DNA of 64,000 nucleotides from Clarkia xantiana subsp. parviflora (taxonomy: Eukaryota > Streptophyta > Magnoliopsida > Myrtales > Onagraceae): contig JAPTYO010000017.1 of the NCBI GenBank assembly GCA_036873135.1, positions 12,772,001-12,836,000 on the forward strand. Direction: 5' to 3'. Shown piece after piece: positions 36,594 through 48,109 of the stretch. Position 1 is the stretch's first letter; every line of letters starts with the position of its first letter. The notes beneath the pieces were generated by a model. The model did not search any database and was not told the DNA's origin. It saw nothing but the letters and a program-made list of their open reading frames with translations. The position numbers and the translations under genes were made by a program.

Positions 36594-38010
36594 GCCCTAC
36601 GTAGTCCAAGCAGTTTTACGTGCTTTTCGAAAATCTCTCTACGTAATGGCTTAGTTAATGGATTTGCAACCATTTTATCCGTGGACAAGTATTCTAAACG
36701 ATTATGTTGTCTTCCAGAACAGATTTAGCATAATTGTATTTCACATCAATGTGTTTGGTCCTACTATGGTACTTTGGATTCTTAACTGCTGCAATAGCTG
36801 CCTGCCTGTCGGAGTATACCTTGACGGGATTACTCTCTTTGCCAGTGCCAATCAATGCAGTAAGAAGCCTTTTCAGCCAGACCGTTTCTTGTGCGTTTTT
36901 AGAAAGAGCAACGAATTCTGATTCCATAATGGAAAGCGTGACACGTGATTGCTTCTTGCTTAGCAAAGATATGACAGCATTAGCAAGAAGGAAAACTCCT
37001 CCTTTGGTGGACTTACGATCATCTGGATCGCCACCGTGGTCAGTGTCACTATAACCGGTCAATTCGATTTGCCTGCCCTTATAGCACAGAACATAGTTGG
37101 CAGTACCTTTCAGATACCTTATAATTCGTTTTACGGCCTTTAGATGTTGATAACTAGGATCTGGTTAGAATCATGCTACTAGGCCCATAGCGTAACAGAT
37201 ATCTGGCCGAGTACTTAGCATGGCGTACATAAGACCCCCTACCATGCTTAGGTACTCTACCCCCTTCATCTGTTCACGCTGTTGCTGGTTTTTCGGTCCA
37301 TCACGCTTTGACAGCGCGCACCCGAACACAACCGGCGTATCCACAGGTTTAGCATCGAGCATTCTGAATCTTTTCAACAGTTTTTTGATATAAGATTCTT
37401 GAGACAGACACAATGTCCGGGCGGCACGATCTCGGGCAATCTTAATGCCTAAGATGTACGTGGCCCTCCCATGTCTTTCATCTCAAATGCTGATGCTAAC
37501 CAGGACTTTGATTTGTTCATGAAACTCGCGTCGTTCGCAGCAATGAGTATGTCATCTACGTATAGTGTTATGATGACATACTTAGACCTAGAGGTCTTAG
37601 TGTATACGCAAGGATCCTTGTGAAGATTCACAAATCCGTTTCCAACAATTTCCTCGTGAAATCTGCGATACCATTGCCGAGACAACTGTTTAAGACCGTA
37701 AATAGACCTTTGGAGTTCGCAAGCTTTTACGTTCTTTGCCAGGAGTAATAAAACCCTCTGGCTGCTCCATATAGATCTCTTCCTCCAGGTTTACGTGGAG
37801 AGGTGTGGTCTTAATATCCATTTAATGCATGCTCGAGATTTAGACATGCAACAAGGGCAAGTATGGCCCTTACTATGGTGTAACGCACAGTTGGTGAGTA
37901 TGTTTCATCAAAGTCCACTCCGTGAATTTGGGTATTTCCTTTCGCAATCATTTGAGGTTTGAACCACTCAACTTTCCATTAGTAGTGAATTCTAAAATTT
38001 CACTTTCTAG
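36594..38010 (-). pseudogene. Copia C reverse transcriptase and RNase H pseudogene
   Basis: In element orientation RT starts near 38000. It includes YRRFHEEIVGNGF (37630-37675), LYVDDILIAAND (about 37530-37566, aspartate pair intact) and LSQESYIKKLLKRF (37365-37410). RNase H at 36694-37062 has GYSDTDHGGD, RKSTKGGVF, SIMESEFVALS and HSRTKHIDVKYN. The end RREIF.KHVKLLGL lies near 36595-36650. Frames break near 37690, 37430 and 37063-37170. One catalytic-block substitution is visible: the usual DSQAA reads DRQAA. Confidence 0.9.
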
Positions 38011-40099
38011 TTCTGCGGTTAGCAGATCAATCAACTAAGAACCGAAACCGAATTTGTTCTCATTTAGGCATATTTCATCCTCCATTGTTTTCCTCCGTTC
38101 TCTCGTTTGAGGTTCTTCCATTGTTTGCTGAACCGTCACTGGTTCGTGAACGAATGTTTCACTTGATGGGATACTTCTTAAAAGAAGTTCGTTGCCTTAG
38201 ACTAAGTCTAGGCTCGATAATCTCATCTTGAGTCTGATCATTACTCCAACTCGGAATAATGCTTCTTTTCGGAGCATTACTCCCATTGGGAACAATGGCG
38301 GTGCTTGAACTTTTGGTCTACAACTTTCTTAGAATGACCTTTTGGTCTCAGGATTTTACCTCTGAGATTTATTCCTCGATCACTAGGATCTAGAATTAAG
38401 TTAGTCATTTCCTCCCACTTGGAATAATGGGCAGTTGCGACGACTATTGGATTTTCATCCAATGGTTCAGCATTATGATTATCAGGTTCGACTTGATTCG
38501 CATTTGCATTTAGTGATGATTATATGTGAGGGGGAGTGAGCCCTCCCACTGGATTTATTATGAAGACGTCTCCATCATCATTTACCATATCAATCACTTA
38601 TGTTGTATCAATTCTCCCACTCGAAGTAAGTGGGACCTGAGAATCTCCGTTTTCCATTAATGGTTCGATCATTACTACTGTCCATTTCGTTTTGCAAAGC
38701 ATTGGAAATCCACCCTCATATTTCTAAAATGTGTCATGTTCGAACACGGGTACCATTAATCCAAACTAATTTTAAACTTGTATCATTTTAAGAGTAGAAC
38801 GTACTCTTATTAAATACTTTTTTAATCCGCAAATTAATGCAGTTTAATGATAAGGTTTCACCCGTATCATTCCTTAGCTCTTATGGTAACGCATCAACCG
38901 ATTTTATTGGAACATAGTGTTACATTAATATGAGTCAACTTAATTTCATTCGTAGGAACAATTAATGTTGAGCTCTAACATAATGTAATTTTAAACTACG
39001 TTCTCGAAGTTTTTAATGGTATGATTGCTTTAGCCAAAGTATTCGTTCAAGACTTATAGTGGGAGAGTCATTTTATTGACTACTTCCTTTCGTTTATTAA
39101 CTCATCCAGAGACTTATACACCTCATGGACTATGCATTTAAACTCTCGCTTTAATGTTTTAGTTGACAGACTACTAGATTGTAGTAGCATTGAAGCATAC
39201 CTCTAACCACATTAGTCATCATCGAGTTATTTCCAAAGAATTACAAACGAAAACTCAGCATTCATTTATTAAAACACTTCATTATTAAATTTGTACTTTG
39301 AAACGATGTGTTCCGTTTTTCGAGGTACACGTGCGCGTGGCGCCTAAAACCAGTTTATCCCGTGGTTTAAATCGTTTCGTTTCCAAATTTAAAATCAAAT
39401 CGGTTTTACATGGACATTATTTTGGAATATGTCATTTAATGGAGTACTAACAAACAAGATGAGTTAAGTCGGTCTGCCCTTTTAGAACTACGCGATCGAT
39501 GGATTTATTCAGTTCAGTTTTACCTGACTGAGATGACAGAGTATGTGAATCGTTCCGTCTTGTTCGACCACTTTTACCTGGCCGAAATTTTGGTTCTAAC
39601 CCGTAGGTTTGAATTATCGTTTCGGATCATTTCCTTTGACCGGAACGTTAAATTGATAAGCAAATTGTGCTTCAAATCGAGCAACAATTTTTATATTCAA
39701 TAACTCCAAATTTCAAAATAACCAAAATTTTAGTAATTCAGACGAACAACGAATGATAAATGACATAGTAAGGTTCTTTATCTGAAAGTCTCATGTTCGA
39801 TCCATACATATCTGAACTTTAAGTCATGTTGAACATCACATCTGATTAAATTCACTAGTGAATCATATCAAATGTTTTGTGTTCAAATAAAGTGTTTCAT
39901 GGCTTTATATACATGTCATATGAGGCATGTTTTAGACGCATTTTAATAACGGGGTTTGACCCATCAGATTATCGTATAAAACCTTTTACGGTCTAGTTCA
40001 CTTCATGATATATGGATCACAATTGACTTCAGATGATCTCTTGTGGTGAGCTGAGAAGGTTGTCGATTCACTGCCTTGGTTCCTTTGCTTAACTAGACT

Positions 40100-40560
40100 C
40101 AAGGTTATTGAATCATGTCAATGTAAGGCAACCTTATACATCTTTTCCATGTTTACCTTTCATTGCGAAGGTCTTGGACGGATTTTTCACCGACATCCAT
40201 GGATAAAGAAAAAAACATCACATTCAACCGAAACATTTCTAGCTTTTCTACCGAGACAGATGCAAATGAACACCAAGCTTTGACATTGTCTGGTTGCAAT
40301 TGAAGTCTTCTTCAACCCCCTTAAACCAGGGTTGAATGTATCACCACATTTGCATTCAGATTATCAAAGAACCTACTACAATTCTTGGGAAATAAACTAT
40401 CACGTTCATCTCTCATTGTCAAAATCATACGAACTACCATATTCATTCGTAGTTGTTCTCTCCGCTTTTCGGAATCGTAGCAGAGAGGAGTCCAATACAT
40501 ATTCCTTATGCTCATAAAAATTTATACCATCAAGATTGCAAGGTTCATAGAAGCGTACCG
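40100..40560 (-). pseudogene. decayed gag-position region of Copia C
   Basis: Minus-strand counterpart of 3440-3910 and 25250-25700. The longest open stretch is about 64 codons (40321-40515). Assigned by position and by similarity to the other two copies. Confidence 0.35.
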
Positions 40561-41999
40561 ACTTAACCATGAAAACTAATACATTGATAATTATGCAAAT
40601 TCAGGAAGACAACAACATTTTGACAGAATTGCAAACATCGGATTATCTATTAAGATGGAATACGCCAAATAGTGATCCTTCAGTCATCTAGACCAAACCA
40701 ACTGACAGTAAACCGAGGGAAGGGGTCCGTGAAAGAGTTCACACTACTGTCGTGTTCAATCCAATAGATCAGTCTTTTGAAAACAGTTATTATCTTGCAA
40801 ATTACCGGAACGGGAATTTTCAAACAAGCATACCCGATATTGGCTTTTCCAATGCCCTTTATGATTTTAAAATGAATTATCTGATAATTTACGCATGCGT
40901 AATACAATATTATGCCATAAAAATCGAACAAACCAAAACATGCTTACGCGTCATGTGTCTAATGTTCCTATCATATATAATTCTACGTAAAGTAAATTAT
41001 CACATGCTTTCTATTCTTGAACATCCTAGAATATGTGTCAAAACATGCAATATCCGCACAAATCATGCATAATTGGCGACTGGAATTTTCAGTTTTAAAA
41101 ATGTTTGAAAATATTAGGGGCTGTTTTGCAATTCATGCTTACAATCAATCATGCGACATTTCTAAACATGGATTCTAGGCAATTTCAATCAGCATAGCAT
41201 GTCTATCCTATTGCGCAATACATATATTTAAATCTCAGAGCTCAATGCTCGCAATTAATATCCAGCTAGCTTGACTGAGTCAAAACGACAGTTCTAATAT
41301 ATGTAGCAGAAAGTAAACAATTGCAATTCAGCCCACTAATTTAATCCAGTCCCAAAAACATGCATATCCGAGATCCATCCCCATAATCGAAACTAGGTAT
41401 TAGGGTTTTAACCGAAAAACGTGTTAAAACGTAAACCCTAAGAGCACTGTTTAGGCCTTATTTAAAGTTCGAAAACATTTTGGATTTTAAATTTGACATC
41501 CTATTTTATTGAACATTTTAAAATTTCTGAGAAATTTAAAAATTCTGGTCCGGTCCAATTTTAATCTGGTTCAAGTCGGTGCGATTTTAAAAATTCGGTT
41601 TGGTCCGAAACGGTTCAATAAAATAAGATTGTGGTTCGGTTTATCACTTAAAACCGGTTAGGTTCAATTTAGTTACTACGGTCCGACCCGACCCGACTAG
41701 GTCGACCCGATTAAGAAAACGCGGATTGGTTTATCCGTTCCGGTTTAGCAATTGGACTGGCCCATAAACCCTAGGGTTCGACCGAAATATGTCTTGTGGG
41801 CTAAGTAGGGTTTTAAAGTCCACTAAAAACTTAACTTAGCCACCATGAAATATTAATTATTTAAAATAATTTCAAATATTGTGAATATATATATATATAT
41901 ATAATTCGGCACATATATATATATATATATTGTCAAGATTCTATCTTTAAGATGTAAATCAATCAACAATATATGTATATATATAAAATATCCGGCTCC

Positions 42000-42001
<2 letters not shown>

Positions 42002-42061
<60 letters not shown>
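42002..42061. repeat. (AT)n microsatellite in the Copia C leader
   Basis: About 60 bp of AT dinucleotide, with shorter AT runs at 41885-41903 and 41912-41930. It corresponds in position to the AT run in Copia B. Confidence 0.95.
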
Positions 42062-42066
<5 letters not shown>

Positions 42067-42637
42067 AAAATATATCTTTATAGCAACTAAATCTATCAAT
42101 ATATATTAACCCTATCTTTAACTATATATATTGATAGTTAATATCTTTTACAATATTATATTATGAACCTATCCATATTTTCCAACTTATAGATATATAG
42201 TTACCTATTAATAAAATTTAAAAATGGCAACCTATATCCTTTAAAAAAAATCGGCCGAACTAGGTAATTTGGTGTCCAAGAAAATTAATTTTTTTACCTA
42301 GAATACCCCTAGGGTTTTCGGCACAAACATGTAAAATGGAAAAATTGTCAAATTTTAAGATCAAACCCTAACTTGATCATGAATCCAAAAGGTGTTCTTG
42401 ATAAAACTCATGGTGTTCTTGAAGATCATGAACATCAATCTTAAATTCGAACATAAAATTCGGTTTTGATCTATAAAAACATGTAAATTTTGAAAATTTT
42501 AAGTTTTTAAAGATCAAACACATGAAATTTACTTAAAAATTTCGGATTAATCCATGGTGTTTATGAACATGAAAATTTCGGATTTTTCAAAAACTTAAGA
42601 ACATCTGTTTATCAAAAATTTAAGAACTCCTAACCAT

Positions 42638-42649
42638 GCTCTGATACCA
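42638..42649 (-). other. primer binding site of Copia C
   Basis: Minus strand TGGTATCAGAGC, one base from the 5' LTR end; initiator tRNA-Met type, identical to that of Copia B. Confidence 0.95.
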
Positions 42650-42650
42650 C

Positions 42651-43221
42651 TGTTGGATTACGGGGACGTAATACTACGGAATGCTAAACGTGTACATGCA
42701 AGTTCTAACTACGCAGTGGAATAGTGTACACATACCTTTTAGCTTTCCTGCCCAAGAACGTTGTGGAGGGAGTTCTGATCCTCCGTCGGAACTACGTACA
42801 AGTTCTTCGTACGAGGAAGTCCTACGCGGTGTAAGCTCCACAACAAAGCCTCTGATCGATTCTTCAACAGGAACAGAACATCGGACTAAGATGTGCACCG
42901 AAAATCACTACAAAGGGGGTGAGAGGGTTTCTCTCAAGTTCCTCAATGGAGGTACTTATTATTATGAATGAATGTATAAACTTCTTAGGTGAGTCCCCTA
43001 TATATAGGATTGGTGGAGTGGACAAAAGTCCACTCCAACCAATGTGGGACTAGTTTCGACCGAACCATGCTATTAAAGGGGGAGACCCAATTTTTGGGCC
43101 TCCCATGTCAATTAGGGTTAGGTTTGGTCCACCCTAATGTGACAATTACCTAATTAACTTAGGTAATTTCCTTAGCATTAACGGGTTACCAATTGCGGCG
43201 TCACGTCACCATATGCTAACA
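42651..43221 (-). repeat. 5' LTR of Copia C, subtype Y (571 bp)
   Basis: On the minus strand TGTTAGCATATGG...GTAATCCAACA. It keeps the promoter block: a 10-bp inverted repeat (43014-43023 and 43028-43037) and a TATA-like run near 42999-43006. Close to its 3' partner, so younger than the LTR pair of Copia B. Confidence 0.93.
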
Positions 43222-43250
43222 ACAAAAACTCTCTTTAACCCAAAATTTAA

Positions 43251-46200
43251 TTGTCATCTCATATGGCCACGTGCCACTCTTTTTTGTTGGCGAACATTAC
43301 TTTACAGAATTAAAATACTATCTTTTGGTATTTCCATAATATAAATGTAATTCATACAGTGTTAGTATTTTATGTACAAATAAACATTACAATTATTTAT
43401 AATTATAGACAGCTACAACATTGTAGCAAAAAAATTGCGAAAATAATCAGAATGGCACAACATGTAATAATTTTCAACTTTCTAACTGATATGCTTGCAC
43501 ACACAAATTGAAATTCGTGTTTTCAATAATATCCATAATTAAAAGGTGGGAGAAAAGAGTGGGAAGAAATGAGGGGGAAATTTGAATTCACTTCCTCCAA
43601 TTAGTTTGAATTTCGAAATTTTGTTTCTCCCCTTTCTCCTATATTAATATACCTTAGACATAAATACTTTGTCTGTTCCTCTCCCTTGCTACCACAGCCT
43701 TCTCGTCCAACCGTGCTTTCCATGTCTTGTGGCTACCGGACACAATAACATTCCGACGATACATTGAAGTAAGGTTAAATGGCAATCTTCTTCGTTTCTC
43801 ATCCTGTTATTTCGCCTAATAACACGCTGCTAAATATATGTACTTTTTTTTGTATTTCTAATTTGTTCGTGTAGCCGGGTTTGAATACCTTACTTTGGCT
43901 ACCTAAGGCCGGGTGTACATCTACAGGGACAGACAGGGGCAGACCTTCCCGGAGAGACTGTTCAATTTTATTGGTTTGCAGGTTGTGAACTTTGTAGTCT
44001 CTATTCTTTCAGTAACCAACGTCTTTCAGTTGAAGAAATAAGTGTATTATAACTAACGGTTGTCTCTTCGTTCTGTTCTGTTTTTGTAGCGAAGCACATC
44101 AAGAAACTAAGTTTCACTTTTGACAACTGATATGGCAAGTACAAAACGATGTGAAAACACAAATGTATTATACCTAAGAAAGTACAGAAATACGTTATGT
44201 CAACATATGCTCGAACTAAGAAGTTGTTGAGTAATTTATTGTAAAGACAATTTGTAAAATATGTTATGAATGTATTTGATAAATTATTTGTTTACATCTG
44301 ATTTTGTCCATGATACGGGAACTTGCTCACAGTAACTAATTCCATCAATTTGTGTCGAACCCGTCTGATTCTAAATGTGTTGTGTCGAAATATTATTTCA
44401 CATGTCAACAAGTCGCTATTAGCAATGGAACGGGAGCATCCATAAGTTGTTGGATGGTTACCTCAGGATGCATAGCGGTACACCAGTACCAATGTACATG
44501 GCGAAGCCACGCTTCACACCATTTCCTAACCAGTGAGTACTCGAGAAAGTCCTGTGTCTTTTCTCCAAGAGTTGCCTCCGTGGGGACCAATTTGAAGTCC
44601 TTGGGTTGCAACTCCTTTCGAAGATGGCACACTACTGCCCCGAATACATACGGGTGTTGAGGTAGGCCCCGTCCTAACCAAAGGTCGGTCGGAAGTGCAG
44701 CTTTGGAATACATTGCATAGAGTCGAAGATTCCTAAGACTCATACAATGGCTTATTCGCGAGAGAACTCGAGAGCCACACCCTGCAATCCGTAAGAAGGT
44801 GGAAAACCTTGATACGAGGTACTTGAGGATGACTCCCATTGCACCATAAGGATGATGACTATTGAGGAGTACACGACATGAGATAGGAGAGTTGTCCACA
44901 CTCAAGTCACGTACTCGAAATCTTTTAGCGAATTCTGCTGCCTTAATACCAATATAAGCATGATAATTCAAGGGCCGTTAGGCGAAATCGTCACCCCTAA
45001 GTTCCCAAGAGCCCGAGCGTATTCCATGGCTACACGTTTATCACTGTGCGGTGGTAAAAGTAACACTCAGGATTGACCGACAATACGGTGAAGCCATTAT
45101 ATAGCAGTTGATTTCTACACGCAGAAACAGTCTATTTGATCTGATCTAAGAAACACAAAGCCTAACATTGGAATCACATACGGTTGTGCTGAACAACACA
45201 ATTTGTGTTCAACAAACACCGACTCGCTAGACTAACTTTGGCATCGGGTGCATGTTTGGTAAATGTCGATAACAGAAACTCGTTAATGTCTACCGTAGTA
45301 GTATTTCGAGTCGAATTCGGAAATTTTGAAGACGACATACTGTAACGACGTTATGCAACTGCAATGGAAGTTTTCAGTATTAACGGAATGGGTGACTAAA
45401 TGTGTGTAATTAAGGTTTGGCTAATGGAAATCTAAAGGCTTTCATTGGAAACGAAAAATCTGCTACTGAAGACGCATATTCAGAAGCAGCAGGATGCAGC
45501 TCCCTAGGACGGCTTTAGCACCGGCCAATTGGAGTCGAGAGGGCGGCAGCGCAGCCTCCCAGGCCTCTGCTTCCATCCTAACAGCGGCAGGACTTCGGTC
45601 GGGAATTTAACGACCGACTTAACTTACCGTCCTCTTCTCGACCGATGTTTTCCCTCAACAAATGTTTCCGTCCGCTTTTTCTCGTCAGTAATGTTTCCAG
45701 CCGAGTCCCTTCTATCGTTTTACGAGAGACGGTATCAGACGGAAACCAAACGGAACAGGCCAACTCCGTTCACGTTCCAACCGATTTGGCTCGTAGGAAA
45801 ACACGTTTTTTTTGTAGTGTGTATTTAATGGTTAACACTCTTTATTTCAAGTAAGTGGATAGTGTTATTGATGAGAAACAAACGTGTTAATCGCTCGTTC
45901 AATACTTGTGGAAAAAAATAATGTAAGGAAAATTACATGTATTGATGCATTGAGTATAATGTTATGACAACCGGATTGGACATCAACCGATCAGGGGTTC
46001 TGTTCCCGGTTGAACATGTTCGAACCGGTCAGCGATACAACCCTGCAGCACAGTTCCTAGGGCCCAGGAGTAAAGTTCCTAGGGCCCAACAACAGATTTC
46101 CATGGCAAGAAAGCCCATCAATGAAACCCCATGAAGAAAAATGAAGAAAATACGTTGCAACAAATAATAAATTACGAGGCCAACAGTTTTATTGACCATA

Positions 46201-48109
46201 GAGTATAGTAATATATTTGATTTGATGAGCTTCTTTTTAGTTTACACTTTATATTTAGAAAAAAGCTGAGTTAATTGACTTGTATGGTTCTTGGCCGAAG
46301 AAAATATTTTTTGACTTGCATGGTTGGTTCTATTCTATCCGCTTAGATTTGAGACAGAAAACAGTTCAAGGTTTTTTTTTTGGTGAGACAGTTCAAGGTT
46401 TAGGGTTTAGATTTCAAACAAGTGGTATATTCAGTAATTTTATTTTAAAGTATTAAAATTCTCAATTATTAAATACTACTAGACTATTTTAATGTATTTT
46501 TAGACTATTTTAATGTATTTTTGTTTGATTAATTTGATATAATTTTTATATTTTAAATATCTTAATAAAATATTTATAATTAAAACAATTTTTTTAACAG
46601 TAATATTCTAAAAGTAATGTGAATTAGTGACATATAAGTTTATGTATCTTGAAATTTAATTTCCACATACATAACTTACATATGAATCAAGAAAAAAATA
46701 TTTATTATTTTAGCATATTAGTTTAAACAAAACTTTTGCACAAAATTACATATTAATAACTTATTATAACATGATTTTAAATTAAATAAAATCTAACATA
46801 ACGTGTGAAAATTATTTCAAACGTCCATCCATTATGCCTTTTCCTTCTTATCATTTTTATGATAAGACTTTTTTTCCACGCAAATATTTAATTATTTATT
46901 CAAATATACAAAGCATATTAGAATTGATTAATAAAAGAGAAACTCGAGGAATATGGGTAACAACACCCAATCACAAAACACATTTCATTTCTAGATTGTA
47001 TAGCAAGTTAGTTCGCGCATCTATATGTGTTACTATGGACAAACTTTCAGTATTTTCGAGGTACTATCTGAGCAAGATGTTTGGTGTAATTGACGATGTT
47101 CGCGATACTCCAATCAACTTTGTATATTGGACCTTGAACAAAAGCACCAGCCGCATCTTCATCGCCAACCTTATGGAAGACATCGTAGAAATAATGGTCA
47201 AATAAAGCGGGTCGAATTTGGAAATTCATATGGTGATGTCATACTTTGAAAAGATAATTGTTGCCTTGTGGGAGGCAAAAGTTTCCATAACGTAAATACT
47301 TACGAAAAGTTTCCACAACAAGAAGACAAAAAGCTTATAAAAGGAAGGTTGAAGAGAAACTACCTTATGTAGTTTATAGCCCATGACAAATTTAACTATC
47401 AAATAAACTTATAAAGAACCGTTAAAGCATCTTAAACGACCGCTCCGATTATTGGAAAATTGTAAAGCTTAGCAGCAACTAAATATTAGTTTTTGGAGAG
47501 AGCTAAAAATTATAATAAGAGACATTATTTGTCACTAATTTTTACACAGCCTAAGAAGGACCGAGGAATTGAATCAAATGTTTTGAGTGAGACCCACCAG
47601 CCAACAATACGGTCAACGTTTATTATTTTCAAACTTTTAGGTTCAAATAATATTGAGGAATGAGCATACAAAAGTATTCACGTTATAAACTTAGAATACT
47701 ATTTTAAAAGTAAGGTAAAATATGTCACAAGGGCTTATAACACCCTGTTAAAACAAGAAGAAAAAAAGCTCCTCTTGGACATGGCCATGTGGGAAGGTTG
47801 GACAAAAATATATGGTTAAAGCTGAAAAAACCTATATGATGTAAGCAATTTTAAATTAACACCCACAACGCCCTCATCTCCTTCAGTTCACCCCCTAATT
47901 TTGAACAAATTTCTTTCCACCCCCTAAATTTCATATTCCTCTCAATGCCAAGTTTTGCTAACAAGACTGTAGCCACTCATTCATTGATAAGAAGAGACTT
48001 TCAAGTTGATTTAACATAAGAACATGAACTCCCCATCCACACAGATTTACCATTCCTCATGTCTGCCTTAACAACACGACTACACGAGGGCGCTCGGAAG
48101 GTTGACAGA
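43251..48109. other. intergenic, no gene recognised
   Basis: About 4.9 kb. It contains one long unassigned minus frame at 44405-44971, GC-richer sequence at 45480-45800 and AT-rich sequence at 46440-46830. Frames at 45529-45828 and 46834-47205 are open, but I see no family resemblance or exon context for them. Confidence 0.4.
44405..44971 (-). CDS. unassigned 188-codon open frame
   Basis: The longest unexplained open frame in the window. It starts with ATG at 44969-44971 and stays open for 188 codons in a moderately GC-balanced stretch. It has several tryptophan, histidine and cysteine residues near the end (AWLRHVHWYWCTAMHP) and no signal peptide or membrane run. An overlapping frame of 102 codons is open on the other strand, which weakens the case. 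I do not recognise the family. It could be a gene fragment, a decayed element or chance. Confidence 0.2.
   Translation of the reverse strand: MNYHAYIGIKAAEFAKRFRVRDLSVDNSPISCRVLLNSHHPYGAMGVILKYLVSRFSTFLRIAGCGSRVLSRISHCMSLRNLRLYAMYSKAALPTDLWLGRGLPQHPYVFGAVVCHLRKELQPKDFKLVPTEATLGEKTQDFLEYSLVRKWCEAWLRHVHWYWCTAMHPEVTIQQLMDAPVPLLIATC

Larger units (their letters stand above)
34897..43221 (-). mobile_element. Copia element C, full length, perfect target duplication
   Basis: Complete Copia structure of 8325 bp on the minus strand: 5' LTR 42651-43221, primer site 42638-42649, interior, polypurine tract 35476-35488, 3' LTR 34897-35475. ACAAA is duplicated exactly at 34892-34896 and 43222-43226. The layout matches copies A and B: an AT microsatellite in the leader (42002-42061), decayed gag position (40100-40560), non-coding interior (about 38500-40000), broken RT/RNase H (36594-38010). 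It is inserted in FB2. Confidence 0.95.
34350..43241. mobile_element. foldback element FB2, split by Copia C
   Basis: The left part is 34350-34896 and the right part 43227-43241. The left end GGCTTAAATGGTC is homologous to the FB1 end, and the right end is CTTTAACCC. Removing Copia C and one copy of its ACAAA duplication rejoins the right arm and leaves an element of about 560 bp. The flanking nonamers AACATTTAA (34341-34349) and AAAATTTAA (43242-43250) match at 8/9. The arms carry the same tracts as FB1 (CATATGTTT, CTTTTGGTGTC and TTGACTAACGGATG-like words). More diverged than FB1 and FB3. Confidence 0.75.

Noticed and set aside
46834..47205. 123-codon plus-strand frame
   Set aside because: AT-rich, no recognisable motif, no splice signals that extend it and no neighbour in the same frame; not enough to call a gene.
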